NCBI GenBank assembly: GCA_036898135.1
Contig: CM072522.1
Span: 36,716,358 to 36,780,357 of the forward strand
Length of the DNA: 64,000 bases
Direction: 5' to 3'
From: Oncomelania hupensis
Lineage: Eukaryota > Mollusca > Gastropoda > Littorinimorpha > Pomatiopsidae
The notes beneath the pieces are model-generated. The model ran no database searches and had not been told where the DNA came from. It worked only from the letters and a program-made list of their open reading frames with translations. The position numbers and the translations under genes are program-made. This document shows positions 13,601 to 27,800 of this stretch, one piece after another; position 1 is the stretch's first letter, and each line of letters opens with the position of its first letter.

Positions 13601-14199
13601 GTTGGGCGACAAACATTAAAGATTTGCTTTTTAGTACTGGCTTTGGAATTGTATGGCTTCATCAAGGAGTTGGTAACCTAAATGCGTTTTTGCAACTTGT
13701 TAAGGAAAGACTCATTGATATGTTCGTGCACAAAACTGGCGTGAATCAATGCGTGAAAGTCACCGTTACGATAAATACACTTCCTTTAAACTCTTATTTG
13801 TTCCTGAAACATATCTAGACTATTTTTCAGTGCCTACGTTTCGACAGGCTGTTACAAAATTCAGAGCAGGAATGTTTCCTGTAAATGCAAACTTACACCA
13901 ATATTATGTGTTATCCAGACAAAAATGCTCATTTTGCCCTGATAGTATTGATGACGAACGCTATTTTCTGTTCGTCTGTCCGCTGTACAGGTCTCTTACA
14001 AGTAAGTTTATAATAAGTACGATTTTGAGCAATTGTTTTTGTCCAGCGATATTTGGCTTGATGTGACGCTTATAAAAGCGTTGTCTTGCTTCCAGGTTTA
14101 TGCAGAGAAAATCAAGAAAAATCAAAATAACCAAGTCTGTAATGCGGTTCAAATGTGTATATATCATATGTTCTTCCCTGTATTATGATTGTTGTTGTA

Positions 14200-14253
<54 letters not shown>

Positions 14254-14263
14254 GGAGTTTTCT

Positions 14264-14299
<36 letters not shown>

Positions 14300-15063
14300 G
14301 ACTCTTTTACTTTATTGTTTAATTATTTTCCTTTTTCTTCCTGTATATTGTATCAGTTTATTATTGTGTGTGTTTTCTAAATCGCGCGACGTGTCTGTTT
14401 GATCATTATTCATGTAATATGTAAATACGTTATATGTACTTGAGAAAGGGGTGTGGCCTAAAGCAATAAACCAATCCGTCAGTCAGTCAGCCCCAGTGTT
14501 TCAGTCCCAGTGTTTCAGCCCCAGTGTTTCAGTCCCAGTGTTTCAGCCCCAGTGTTTCAGTCCCAGTGTTTCAGCCCCAGTGTTTCAGTCCCAGTGTTTC
14601 AGTCCCAGTGTCTCAGTCTCTAAGTGTCTCTGTGTCTTAATTTCTCAGTGTCTCCTCCGTCTTTATTTGAGTGTCTCAGTCTCTCAATGCCTTTTGTATC
14701 CCCATCTCTATCTCAGTGCCTCTCGGTCTGTATCTCAGCGTACCAGACTCCCAGCGTTTTTGTATCTCGGTGTCTCCGTCTCGATCTCAGTGTCTCCGTC
14801 CCAACTGTACGGTCTCAGTCAATTCTTTCTGTTTGTGGCAGTCCACAGTGTCCCAAGACAGCCCATCTCAAGATACTGATGACAGTCGCTGCCATAATGC
14901 AGCCGTCGACGATGATGATGATGCTGGCGATGACGATGTTGGCAATGACGATGATGATGACGATGATGCATCTGAGGATCCCGACTTCATGGTATATGGT
15001 TATTTTACATGAGTGGGTGCGTGTGGGAATTGGGGAGTAGGTAGGCGTGCATGAATGGTTGTT

Positions 15064-15114
<51 letters not shown>

Positions 15115-18100
15115 GAGAGATAGCTTGTGTGTGAGGAAAGAGTCAGAATTTGTGCAATGCATTAACTCTTTCTGTACTTTGCTGATGCTGTTGCCTAGCG
15201 GCAGTGCACCACGCTTTCATGCAGACGTAAGCACTAGGCGTACCTCTTCTGTCGAAAGACGCAGTTTGTAGACTCCAAATAGTGTACTAAAACAAAGGTG
15301 GGAAACAAACCTCCTAGATTTTCATTTTAGAGCGCGCTTGCAACGTTTGGTCTGGCATTGACTACTGTTGTTTCAAAGAGAATGGGCTTCTGACATGATA
15401 GGGGACATTGCAAGCGACACGAATGGACGAAGTGGTGAAGAAGGAAGTGACGAAGGTGATGCGTAATTCCAGAGCCGTAGGTACGCGCTACAATTAGAGG
15501 GAGATAACCCTGTTTTCCCACAACAACCAGGGAAAGGTCTATCAATGGATTGTTGCCTCCCTTACACTGCTTGTAGCTTATTCTGTGGGAATCGGATGTG
15601 CAACTTTTGGGTAGGGGGGAGGGGGAGGTTGTATTTTTGAAAAAAAATAATCGGTCAATAGCAAAGATAAATCTATCAAACTTGGGTATTGGCTAGACCA
15701 TTTTAATTTCTTTATGGACCTAAACTTTTTAAGACCCCCGTTGGGGTGCCGGGGGGTTTCAGTATAAATAGTATCCCCACTTTCTGGAAATTTAGTGCTT
15801 TAAATTCCCACTGTTGCTGTCTTTCTCATTTGTTCTTTCTCATTCATGCTCTTTTCTATTAATCTGCTATACTGTCTTCTTCGCTAGACCAGTCACCTAC
15901 CTTTTTTTTTGAAAACTCTTCCGGGACAAGACTCCTTATTTGTGTGTGAGGTCTGTTGGATCAGCTTTGGAATATTGGACGCTTTCTGCCAGGTGGTCAC
16001 TAGGGCTTCCTATGATGTTATTATTTAGCAATGTAGGCATTTGATATGTAAATGTTTTGTTGATAATTTATAATGATGTTTGTATTCTATTTTGTTTTTG
16101 TAAACGGGGGTTCGATAAATTAGAGTACAGCCTCAGCGTCCCCTGCGTGGGATGTCTTTATTGTAAAGTGACTGGCTGATGGAGAGCTTTCAGTTTTACC
16201 ACTAGGGTTGTTTCAGCAGATCTTTTATGCGGATCGGGGGTTGTCCGGTCCTGATTTGGCTCGAAGAGTCCGCTGGACGTAAAGCAATAACCATGTAATG
16301 TAATGTAATCATCCGTACAGCAACATAAATTATTGTTGTTTTTGTTGGTCACGCTCCTCTGAGTTTGTTTGAGTTTGTTTGAGTGTGCCTGTTCCCTGCC
16401 TTTTAAGGGAGATAAGTCATTTGTGGTTGTAGCAAACGGATCTCTTTGTACGCTCGGGCACAATGTTTGAATGCAAGTTTCGCAATTATTGACCATGTGT
16501 GGAAGAACGTCTGCATGTATATATAATCGGGAAGAATTGTTAAAAAAGTGTTGAAGGCTAGGATTTAAATACAGCAGATTAAAAGATTCTCTGAACATGA
16601 ATTTCGCTAAAACGCTTCGTCAGGAGATACAAGCCTACTCAAATCTATAATCAAATAGCCTTTGGAGCTCATTAGACATTATATTATTTTATTTTGTGGC
16701 CAAAGTTTGATCTAGGAATAAAAAGGCACCGTCACTATTAGTCAGTCCTAAGCGTGTCTGTTGGGAGAAATATTATATATAGAAAATATATGTTGTTTTT
16801 TTCTTTTTCAGGTAAAAGTGAAGTTTTCATCAAGCTGCACCAGAGGACAGCGAGGTCGGCCCCCCAAATCTTCAGCACCCATCGACAAGAAGCCACAATT
16901 TTCGCACAACACCGGACCCACTCTTCTCCCTGAACCACCACCACTGACACCAACACCACCTTCAAAACGCCAGAAAACAACCCGCCCAGAAACAGCTGCT
17001 GCAACAGGAAAAGCACCCAAAAGAGAGAAAGCCACGAAAACTGAAAAAGCGACGAGAACAGAAAAAGTGATGAAAGCAGAAAGAGTGACCGCAGAAAAAC
17101 TGGAAACGGAAAACGTTCTACAAACGGAATTGGCGCTAGAAACAGAAAATGCGCTCGAAACAGAAAATGCAGGAAGATGGACAGAAAAGGCAGTTACGTT
17201 AGGAAGACCTAGAAGGACTGACAAAGGGAGAGGAACGAAGAGACAAACGGTGAAAGAGCATAGGCTGCCCAAGAGAAGGAAAGGCGTAGTGTCTGTATCA
17301 GAAGCAAGGAAGATGACTGAAAAGGTATCCGTTTTTTCTTAGCGTTATTGTACAGTCTCATTTGACTCTTCCCCCGTTGGGGTTTCAGTATAAATAGTAT
17401 CCCCACTTTCTGGAAATTTAGTGCTTTAAATTCCCACTATCGCTGTCTTTCTCATTTGCTCTTTCTCATTCCTGCTCTGTTCTATAAATCTGCTATGCTA
17501 TCTTCTTCTTCGCTAGACCAGTCATCTACCTTTTTTCTTGAAAACTCTTAATAATAATAATAAGAATACATGAATTTATATAGCGCACATATCTCACACA
17601 AACAAGAGTGATTCAAGGCGCATTCTCACGCATTCATACATATAATAGAAAATTGTACATAGAAAAATGACGAAACAATGGTGTCTAATAAAAATTAAAC
17701 ATACAAACAACAAACAAACAAACAAACAAACAAATCAATTTAAACATTCACATATATATACACACACATACATACACACATATATATACATACACACACA
17801 TATATATACATACACACACACATATATACTTATACATATATACATATACACACACGTGCAACACATAAATTGTGATACGTCAGTAGACGTTGTGCAAGCC
17901 GATCAGCGCTAGTGAGATCAAGGTAGCTACTACTGGGGGAACAAATGGGTTTTGAGGGCAATTTTGAAAGAAGGTACAGACGGCTTCTGGCGGAGTGAAA
18001 GAGGTAGTGAATTCCAGTTGACGGGAGCTTGGTAGGAGAAAGAGCGCTGACCGGCGGACACGAGTCTGGTTCGAGGCACTTTGAGTCTCTTCCAGGACAA

Positions 18101-21100
18101 GACTCCTTATTTGTGTATGAGGTCTGTTGGATCAGCTTGGGAATATTAGACGCTTTCTGCCGGGTGGTCTCTAGGGCTTCCTATGATGTTATTATTTAGC
18201 AATGTAGGCATTTTATATGTATGTGTTTTGTTGATAATTTATAATGATGTTTGTATTCTATTTTGTTTTTGTAAACGGGGGTTTGATCAATTAGAGTACA
18301 GCCTCAGCGTCCCCTGCGTGGGATGTCTTTATTGTAATGTGACTGGCTGGTGGAGAGCTTTCAGTTTTACCACTAGGGTTGTTTCAGCAGATCTTTTATG
18401 CGGATCAGGGGTTGTCCGGTCCTGATTTGGCTCGGAAGAGTCCGCTGGACCTAAAGCAATAATCATGTAATGTAATGTAATCTGACTCTTTGTTTGACGT
18501 GTTTGTGAGAGGGTTGGTCCATTTATTATCTCTGCGTGAGAGTGTGTGCATTGGTGTGTGTGTGCGTGTGGCGACGTAGAAAGTCGTTATTGTTACACAC
18601 CCTTTATACTCCACCTACGTTCTTTGGACGGTCCCGTTATTGTGAGGACAAAACAGTGTTCCGTTAGGGTTAGGGCTGTGTTAGGCTTAGGGTTAGGTTA
18701 AGAGTTAAGGTTGGGGGTTAAAGTTAGGGTTTGGGTTAAAGTTAGCTTTAAAAAAATGAACACATTTTTAAAAAATGTGAAACTGACGTATATGGCGTTT
18801 CATGAAAGTCATAACAACGGTGTTTTTACACGGTTGCGTGTGTGTGTGTTGGTGTGTGTGCGTGTGTTTTATTTCTTCTTCTTCTATTATTAATAATCTT
18901 CTTCTTCTTCTTCTTCTTCTTCTTCTTTTTCTTGTTCTTGTTCTTGTTCTTGTTCTTCTTCTACTTCTTCTTCTTCTTATTGTTATTATTATTACTTACT
19001 ATCATCATTATGATGATGATTATTATTATTAATATTATTATTATTAAAGGGAGAGAACCAAGATGGTGAAGAAGAAGAAGACGATGACGACGAGGCGCTG
19101 ACAAAAGAAGGAGGGAAAATGATCAACATCTCCCAGGAAGGGAAAACCGTCGAAGAGCTCATGCAACCTGGCCCCGGCCAGCGCCGAGGCCGCAAGCCTA
19201 CCAAGAACGTCAAGTCTGTGGAGTGCCCGCAGTGTGGGGCCCGATTCACGCGCAGGGACGCTCTCAAGGTAAAGAAGTTTTATTGGAAATTTGTTAAACT
19301 TTTGTTTCATAGACTGCGGCCCTGTCCGCTCAGTCATTCTGAGGAGACGAGCATTTTTTAAACAAAGGGTTTTTACACAAACACACGCACACACACACAC
19401 AAAGCATATAATATTTAAATATTATTCTACAGGTACCTAAGGGATAATATTTAAATATTATGTGCCTTACGCTCTGTGTATAGTTGTATCTGAGCAGTTT
19501 TTGTATCTGTTTAATATTTGTGTTTGACTGATTATTCTTTCTCTCTCTCTACTTCTCTCTATCTCTTTCTCTCTCCCTCTTTCTCTCTCTATCTAATATG
19601 TATATTTTTTTCAGTCTCTTGACTGATCTGTTGTCTGTTTCCGTATCTGCAAAGGTTCACATGCGACTGCACACTGGGGAAAGACCGTACCAGTGTGACC
19701 AGTGCTCAGAGACGTTCTCGCTCCGTGCCAGCTGGGTGGTCCACAAGCGCAAGCACAACAACGAAAGACCCTACGTGTGTAAAGGTAGGGCCTGTGTAAA
19801 GGTAGGGCCTGTGTAAAAGGTAGGGCGTGTGTAAAAGGTAGGGCCTACAGAGGTGCTTTATCTACGCGCTAGCACATATTTTTACGAATTTTCAACATAA
19901 AATACGACAATACGAGCAATTCCTTTAAAATACGCATTTTCGTGGAGTAACCAAAAAAATTTTTTTTCGCACTGATTTTATATTAAGTTCCGATCTGCTA
20001 TTTCCTTTACTTGCTGACCATAGAGCACATGCGCGAAAGTGAAATCTCGTGCGTGAGAGGTAGTGCCAGACTTTGTATCCGACATTGTGGAAGCTGCTAA
20101 ACAATGCCGTGCGTTTTATTTGGCTAGCAAAGCGAGTATCTACGTAGAAAAATAAGATGAGGCGTTTCGCTGCCGATCTGTCTACGAAGCAAAGATAGCA
20201 TGCTAGCTTTACTTCGCTATCCTGCGCGGGAGGTGCTATTTCTGTCTAACAAGATGGCGTCCACATCTAACTATCTAACAAGAAAGCATTTACACGAGAG
20301 TGACGATGAGATCGAGTCTGAAGAAAAGCGGGGTAAGGTTGCAAGTAAGCAAAAAGTGCGACAACATTTCTTACGCGAATACCGTGAACGTTTTCGAGGA
20401 ATAATCGAATCTTCGAAAGGAGTTCATTATGCTCACTGCAACACATGCAACAAAGAGTTCAGCATTGCTCACAGCGGTACATACAACATTCAGCGACACT
20501 TAGATTAGGTATTACGGATGAAAATTTTGTTTTGGTTCAGCATGTTTTATTTTGTTTTTATTATATAGTACAAACTTTTTGAAGATTAAAAAAATTTAAA
20601 TTGTTAAAATCAGTGAATATTAAGGCACTTATTTAACTGTTCAAAGTGGGTAACCCTCACAAAAAAAATAAAACGCGTTTTTCCCAAACGTGGCTCAGGT
20701 GTCTAAAAATAATACAAAGTGCATAAAAAGGCACTGTATTTACACAACAAAATGCAGAACAATCTAGTATGCTCAAAAAACAAAAAGTTTTGCCAGTTTC
20801 AGCAGAATTTACGAAAACAATGATGCATTTATATATATATTCATAATTCATATTAATTAATTGTTCGACAAATTTGGCTCAGAAGAGTCCGCAGGACCTT
20901 AAGCAATAACCATGTAATGTAATGGTTCTCTCCTCCATGAGAACATCCTGATTGACTGAATGATTAATTTATTGACTGAGTGATTGAATGGTTTGAGGGT
21001 GTGGGTCAGCCTTGATTTATTGATGGATCGATTGAATGGTTTTCAGAGTGTGGGTTGACATTCAACTTGGCAGCGACGCTGAACCAGCATATCAAGATCC

Positions 21101-21766
21101 ACTCGGGCGTGCGGCCGTTTCTGTGTACTGTCTGCTCCAAGTCCTTCCACCGCTCTGGCGACCTCACCACTCACATGAGGTCCCACACGGGTTACAAGCC
21201 TTACCTGTGTCAGGTGAGTGAGGGTGGTGGTGCTGCTGCTGATGATGATGATCGGTGGTGGTGGTGGTGGGGGTGATGATGATGATAAGGATGGGTATGC
21301 ATTTGACGATAATGATCATCTTGATGATGATTATTTATTAATGCATTTTAGAGCTGCAGTAGCAAAAATATTATATTAATAACAAAGAATTAATATTTTT
21401 AAAAAACTTTTTAATTTTTTAAATATAAGACTGTGGAATAAAGCACAGAGCCTTGAGGCCCACAAACTCTAAAATAAAATGTAAAAAAAAAGTTTTTTTT
21501 TTATGTATGGAATTTAGAGCTGCAGTGGCAACACTTTATATTAATAAGAAAGAATAATTTAAATTTTTTAAATATATTTTTTAACAGGATTGCGGTAAAA
21601 GTTTTCCGATCTCCAGCGACTTGAACAAGCACAGAATCTTGGTACACACAGACTCCAAACCTTATGAATGCCAATGGTGTCACAAGCGCTTTCCTTTCTC
21701 ACATCGCCTGAAGGCCCACGTTAGAATTCATACAGGTAAGCTATTCCTTTAGGTTGTTAATAATAA

Positions 21767-21805
<39 letters not shown>

Positions 21806-24800
21806 TAAATAATTTTTTACAAAATAAAAAAGAAGTAAATTAAACAAATTTTTTTACAAAATGTAGTAGTTAAATAGAGCATTTCCATGCTCAAGACGCT
21901 GACCAATACAGGGATCCAACTCACACCACCCCCCAAGACGCTGACCAATACAGGGATCCAACTCAAACCACCCCCCAAGACGTTGACCAATACAGGGATC
22001 CAACTCAAACCACCCCCTAAGACGTTGACCAATACAGGGATCCAACTCACACCACCCCCTAAGACGCTGACCAATACAGGGATCCAACTCACACCACCCC
22101 CCAAGATGTTGACCAATACAGGGATCCAACTCACACCACCCCCCCAAGATCCTGACCAATACAGGGATCCAACTCACACCACCCCCCAAGACGTTGACCA
22201 ATACAGGGATCCAACTCACACCACCCCTCAAGATGTTGACCAATACATGGATCCAACTCACACCACCCCCCAAGATGTTGACCAATACAGGGATCCAACT
22301 CACACCACCCCCCAAGATGTTGACCAATACAGGGATCCAACTCACACCACCCCTCAAGACGTTGACCAATACAGGGATCCAACTCACACCACCCCTCAAG
22401 ATGTTGACCAATACAGGGATCCAACTCACACCACCCCCCAAGATGTTGACCAATACAGGGATCCAACTCACACCACCCCCCAAGATGTTGACCAATACAG
22501 GGATCCAACTCACACCACCCCCCAAGATGTTGACCAATACAGGGATCCAACTCACACCACCCCTCAAGACGTTGGCCAATACAGGGATCCAACTCACACC
22601 ACCCCTCAAGACGTTGACCAATACAGGGATCCAACTCACACCACCCCCCCTAGACGTTGACCAATACAGGGATATGAGAAAATAGAGAGAAGAAAGAATA
22701 GAAAAATTAAAGAGGGAGAAAAAGATATTAAGGGAAAAAAAGAAGGCGAGGGGAGAGTGAGAACGGGAGAAAAGGAGGGAGAGAAAGGAAGAAAGAGGGG
22801 AAGACAAGGGAATACAGAGGGGGAGAGAGGAAGGGAGAGAAAGGAAGAAAGAGAGGGAAGGAACGTTGGAAGGAGAGGAAGGGAACGGAAGGAAGAGAGG
22901 GAGAGAAAGGAAGAAAGAGGGATGGAGAAACGATGGAAAAAGTACGTAGGGAAAGGCCAGACAAAATAATACACAAGCCACTATATAGGAATCAAAATGA
23001 ATTCAGAATCCTGGACAAATAACTAGACACAAGTAAACTCTTGCAAGCAGGCACACATGCAGTTTTCTTTTTCTTTTTTTTTTAAAGAAGAAAAAACAAG
23101 CCTGCGGATGATACAAGGCACGCTTGAACATGATAAGCACATAAAGTTACAAGTAGAATAAATCAGAAAACGGATAAAATACAGTAATGCGGAATTCACA
23201 AACGCTACAAAGATGATAAAGAAATTAAAGAAATACTGATTAGGCCTATTGAAAACAAAACACATACAAAGTTTACAATCATTTCACGATCCATGCAGGA
23301 CAAAGACCAATAATAAGCAAAATCGATCATGCATTAGCATTTTATGTGCATGTTTGTGAGAAAAATACGAACAAATACACAGACAGACAAAAAGTGTTTC
23401 TGAGAAGGTGTTTTGCTCGTGTCTTGTTTGTGTGAATAAATAAATAGTACTCACAATTACGATTTTGGTGATGATGGTGGTGATGATGAAGTGCTAGTGC
23501 AGGTATCCATTGCGCGTGCCACTATCCATTTTAATATATATACAATAAATTAAAAGCTTACTGAAACTTTCCAGTGCACAACATAAACTAGATCTTCCAC
23601 AGTCATGAATTAAAGACAAAACTAGCTGGGCGTGGGCTCACAGTAAACTCTAAGGAAATAATTGGGCGCCTGTTGCACACAATTTGCCAGTAACGTACCA
23701 CAGTCCAAATACTCACTAAAAACACAATCCCAGCAACGAATAGTTTTCAAAGATCACGTCAACTTGAAGAACACATATTAAAGTTTCTTCACACAAAAAA
23801 CCACACACACAGAGTCACTAATACCTTGACTATCCCAACTCGAACACAGAATAATCCAAGTTCGTCAAAGTACTTGAAATTTAGTGTATTTTGCAATCAC
23901 TGCAAGTCTAGGAAAGGAAAAATAAATTCACCAAAAAAAAAAGTAACTCAGCTAAATCCACGACACTTTTCTACAATATACTTGAAACAATAACGGGCAA
24001 ACATCACCAAATGTATCCCAACAACTCTTGTTAATACAAATTCCTGAGCAATTACCAACACCACACTATCAGACTACAAACTTCGCGCTTGCTATGATTT
24101 TCTAGTATTTTTTCCCGCTCAGGGTTTTTCCTTTGTCTGCAAGAAAAGGAAAAAAAAATTCACAAAAAATTAAGTAAGTCAACGAAATCCACGAAACTAG
24201 TCCATAATATAGTTGAAACATTAGCGTTTTAACTTCACCAATTTTTTCCTTGCAACCGAGGCTATTAGAAATTCCCGATCAATAAATGCACACTTGCCCG
24301 ATATCACATTCAGAATTTACACATGGCAGACCAGCCAGCGTGTGCACGAGATGTTTTGTCTGCTAGCAGCTGCTGCGCGCTTGTCTTATCGCAGGCCTAG
24401 TGCATGGTGGCACCCAGCCAAGAATAGCACAGTGCTCTTGCTCCGGCGTCCAGCCTAGCAGCCGAGTTTATAGAAGACTTGAGTCGGCGTGCACCCCCCC
24501 CAAGACGCTGATCAATACAGGGATCCAACTCACACCACCCCGAAGCACCCACTAGCAGACTTTTGGGCACATAGTCCGTCACCCGGACAACTTGATCTCA
24601 GTCCTGGGCAACCAGCAGGACCGAGGCCAGCACCTTGAGCGGTTCTTGAGCTGTAAAAGCACTATACGATGACGGTTTAATAAATAAATGTTAGCCTCTT
24701 GAATTTAATCCACCTTATTTAGTCCCTACCCGCTGGAGAATTAGGGGACGATATGCGGGCAAAGATCTAGCTCCCCTTTTCTCTGCTGCTGGTATTTTGC

Positions 24801-27800
24801 ATGTTGTGGATTTGTGCACTGAAGATAGCAGATGGCCGCCTTGCTGTGTTTTCAGTGTGTTTTTATATCAGCTGGGCTTGTGGGGAGGGAAAATCAACAC
24901 CAAGCTACTCGTTTTCACCAGCATGTAAGATGCCACCTGTGTGAGGTCTTCAGGAAAAGCATCTGCAGGCAGGGAGAAACAAAAAAAGTACCCACAATTG
25001 GACTGGTTGGAAACGGAACTTAGCCCACCTCTGTGGCTCAGTGGTAGAACGTTTTGCCTGGCACACCAAATGACCCAAGTTCCAATTCCAACGTGGGCGA
25101 AATAAACAATGGCCATTTTCACTGTCCATTTTAGCTATGATTGCGTTGGTAGTTCAGTGCGGAATCACATCTTCTGGGATGGTTATCCCCGTCTGCCATA
25201 TCGGCCAATGGTGGGTGTAGACGTTAAACCTCAATGTTCACTCCACAGAACTTGGGATTACGAAGCTGAACTCTGCTGCCTCATTCTACAGCTGAAGAAC
25301 ACTTATGAAAACAGCAGGGAATAAAACAAATTTGAAAGCTAGAACTTCAGTTTTCGTAACAAAAATTTACGTCATTGAATGAAAACAAAAAAAAACAAAA
25401 CAAAAAAAAGAATGTCACAGTTGGAAACTGTTTGGTTAGGAAGCATGGGACAGGAGACCACAGTGGTTATTAAAGGAGTGTGTTGGCCCTGTGTTTGTTT
25501 CAGGGGAGAAGGACTTTCTGTGTACTATATGTGGATCCAAGTTCGCCCACAAGAACAACCTTACCACCCATTTCCGCCAACACACAGGTAACCTTTCTAT
25601 TGCAGACCTGCCTACTCTCCCGCTTTTGGCGGGAGACTCACGCTTTTGACATGCATCCTGTTGCTTTTGTTGTTATACTGTTATACTTGAAAACTGTTGT
25701 TGAAAAGGGTGGTTATCTTTTTGATCCCCTGTCTCCCGCTTTTACTCTGAGGGGGGTAGGCAGGTCTGCTATTGCCATGTTAACCTACCTCCTTGCAAAC
25801 GGTTGAGGAAGTGATCATCGTCATTACAAAACTTTTAAAAAAATAGTCTACATTGCCTTGCAAAGATGAAAAAGGTTGTCCAAGACATTTTATGTAGGCG
25901 TATATAAAAAAAGAAAAGAAAAAGCTTAACAAAACTAGGTGTAAATTCATGGAGCACCGAGCTATCAAAAGATGCAGTTTTTTTGTCCAATATACATGTT
26001 TTACAAGAACGCCCTATTTTAAATCCACTATGTACAGACAAGAACACCAATGCTTTGGAAGAGTCCGTTGACCATTTTTATTGCACATGCACCGCAATAA
26101 AAGACATTGCCCGTGTAATTTTACGTGTCTACAGTTTGTTAAATTTTGGTAGTAATGTTGGCTTGCCACGGGCACAGGTTTACTGTTTTTGTCTGTCCAT
26201 GGCAGGAGAAACAGTGTAACTATAGGGTCTGAAAGCCACATGCATGTGAAACAGACGCTAAAAAAAATAAATGATTGAGTTGGAGGTGGTTGAGGAGGGA
26301 AGGAGGTGGTTGAGGAGGGAAGGAGGTGGTTGAGGAGGGAAGGAGGTGGTGTAACACCCTGAGGAAACTGCGCCAGAGCAAAGAGAGGTCCTCTGCACTT
26401 CCCTCCCTCCACAACGATCAAAATCCTTTTTTCTTTTTTTTTGACTGTTATGTATTCACCTTAAAAATTAAATTTTTTTTAATGTAAAAAAAAATAAAAA
26501 AATAAAATATATATATACATATATATATAGTCTCATATACACCGAATGTGTCAACCTGCACAACCGTTAGTACAGCGTAGTTGTGCAACGGCTACCCGGA
26601 AAGTGTCAACATTTCCAAGTTGCCACATAACGGGTAAATTTGCGCGGACCCGAAGTAGCTAAAGAAACTTGAAAAAAATGTAACTTTTGTCTCCTCTAGG
26701 CGACGAAATAGGTCACGCTTATTTGTATCTAGGTCAGCTGTCTTTTACCAACCGTTGGCGAATATTTTTGAACCGTTTATTGACGCCGGATAGCGTCCTC
26801 ACTTGTTTTCATACAATTTAAGAATCCAAGAAGGCAGATGGGTTTTTTGTGACGGAAAGAAGCAAAAGGGTTAGGGCAAGGGCTAGTGATAGCCCCTAAA
26901 GTGCCCACTTGCCAACCTTTGGGGGCATGGTCTGACGCACAGCCAACTGAGCGCAGTGCTGGGCGACCGGGGATAGGGAGAAGGGACCTAGTGCGTGCTG
27001 GGTGTATTTGTGTAGCCGGCACTCACTCGTCTAGGACATGAGCGTCAGGATCTTTAAAGTCCGTGCGACTAAAAGCATGCGTTTATGCTCTCATCCAAAG
27101 GAGTAGGGGCATGTTGTCTTAGGGTCTTTCTTTTATTTTTAATTTTTTATTTGTAAAAACTCCGGGCCTTCAACAATGGGGTTTGAACCCACTGCCTGTA
27201 CAGGCTGCAGTGTTATGGCCTGACATTGGAGGGCACGGCTCACACCACTGAGCCAAACTGCCAGGGTTTGTGTGGTCTTTGAAAGTTTTGGAGAAACTGG
27301 GTTTCCATTTTCCAAGGCTCTGGAATGTCTTTGAAAACTTTAAGAAAGTGTGTGGTTTGTGAAAGTTTGTGAAGTTTGATAGAGTGCATAATCTCTGCTT
27401 CTCGGAAGCGAAGATGACAAGGAAAATTTGGACGATAGAGTGGAGGTCCATTGAATTTATTTCACTTTTTTTTTTGTCAGAGAAGAGATGTCAGCGTTCT
27501 TTTGTTTTCTCACAGTCACTGAAATGAGTTATTTCCCTTTTACAAACTCCGGAAATGAGTTCTTTCCCTTACCAAAGGCAGCAAAAGTAATGGGATCGTG
27601 CTATTTTAATGATTTCCGTTAAATTTCATCAATCTAATCCATGTATATAGTCTAGTAAGAATTTTTATATGGTCTTGAAAGTTGGGGAAAAAGTTGGGGA
27701 CTTTTTGGGATGATTTTAGAGTATGAACCCTGACTGCATTGCTGTTGCTACTACATACAATATAATAAATAAAATAGATTTAAAGAAAAATAAAATAAAA

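Noticed and set aside
20254..20508. BED-like frame as an additional exon of the zinc-finger mRNA
   Set aside because: Exons 7 and 8 already join in phase across this intron, and the frame ends in a stop; kept only as a possible alternative first exon.
19848..20900. Complete hAT transposon around the BED-like frame
   Set aside because: CAGAGGTGC near 19848 looks like a hAT end, but no matching inverted end or 8 bp duplication was found downstream.
21854..22981. 375-codon minus-strand frame and 257-codon plus-strand frame
   Set aside because: Both follow the 41-42 bp minisatellite and the purine tract next to it; amino-acid repeats simply mirror the DNA unit.
25022..25097. tRNA-Gly-like gene
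   Set aside because: The acceptor stem closes, but the B box (GTTCCAATTCC) and anticodon arm are altered and SINE-like sequence follows.
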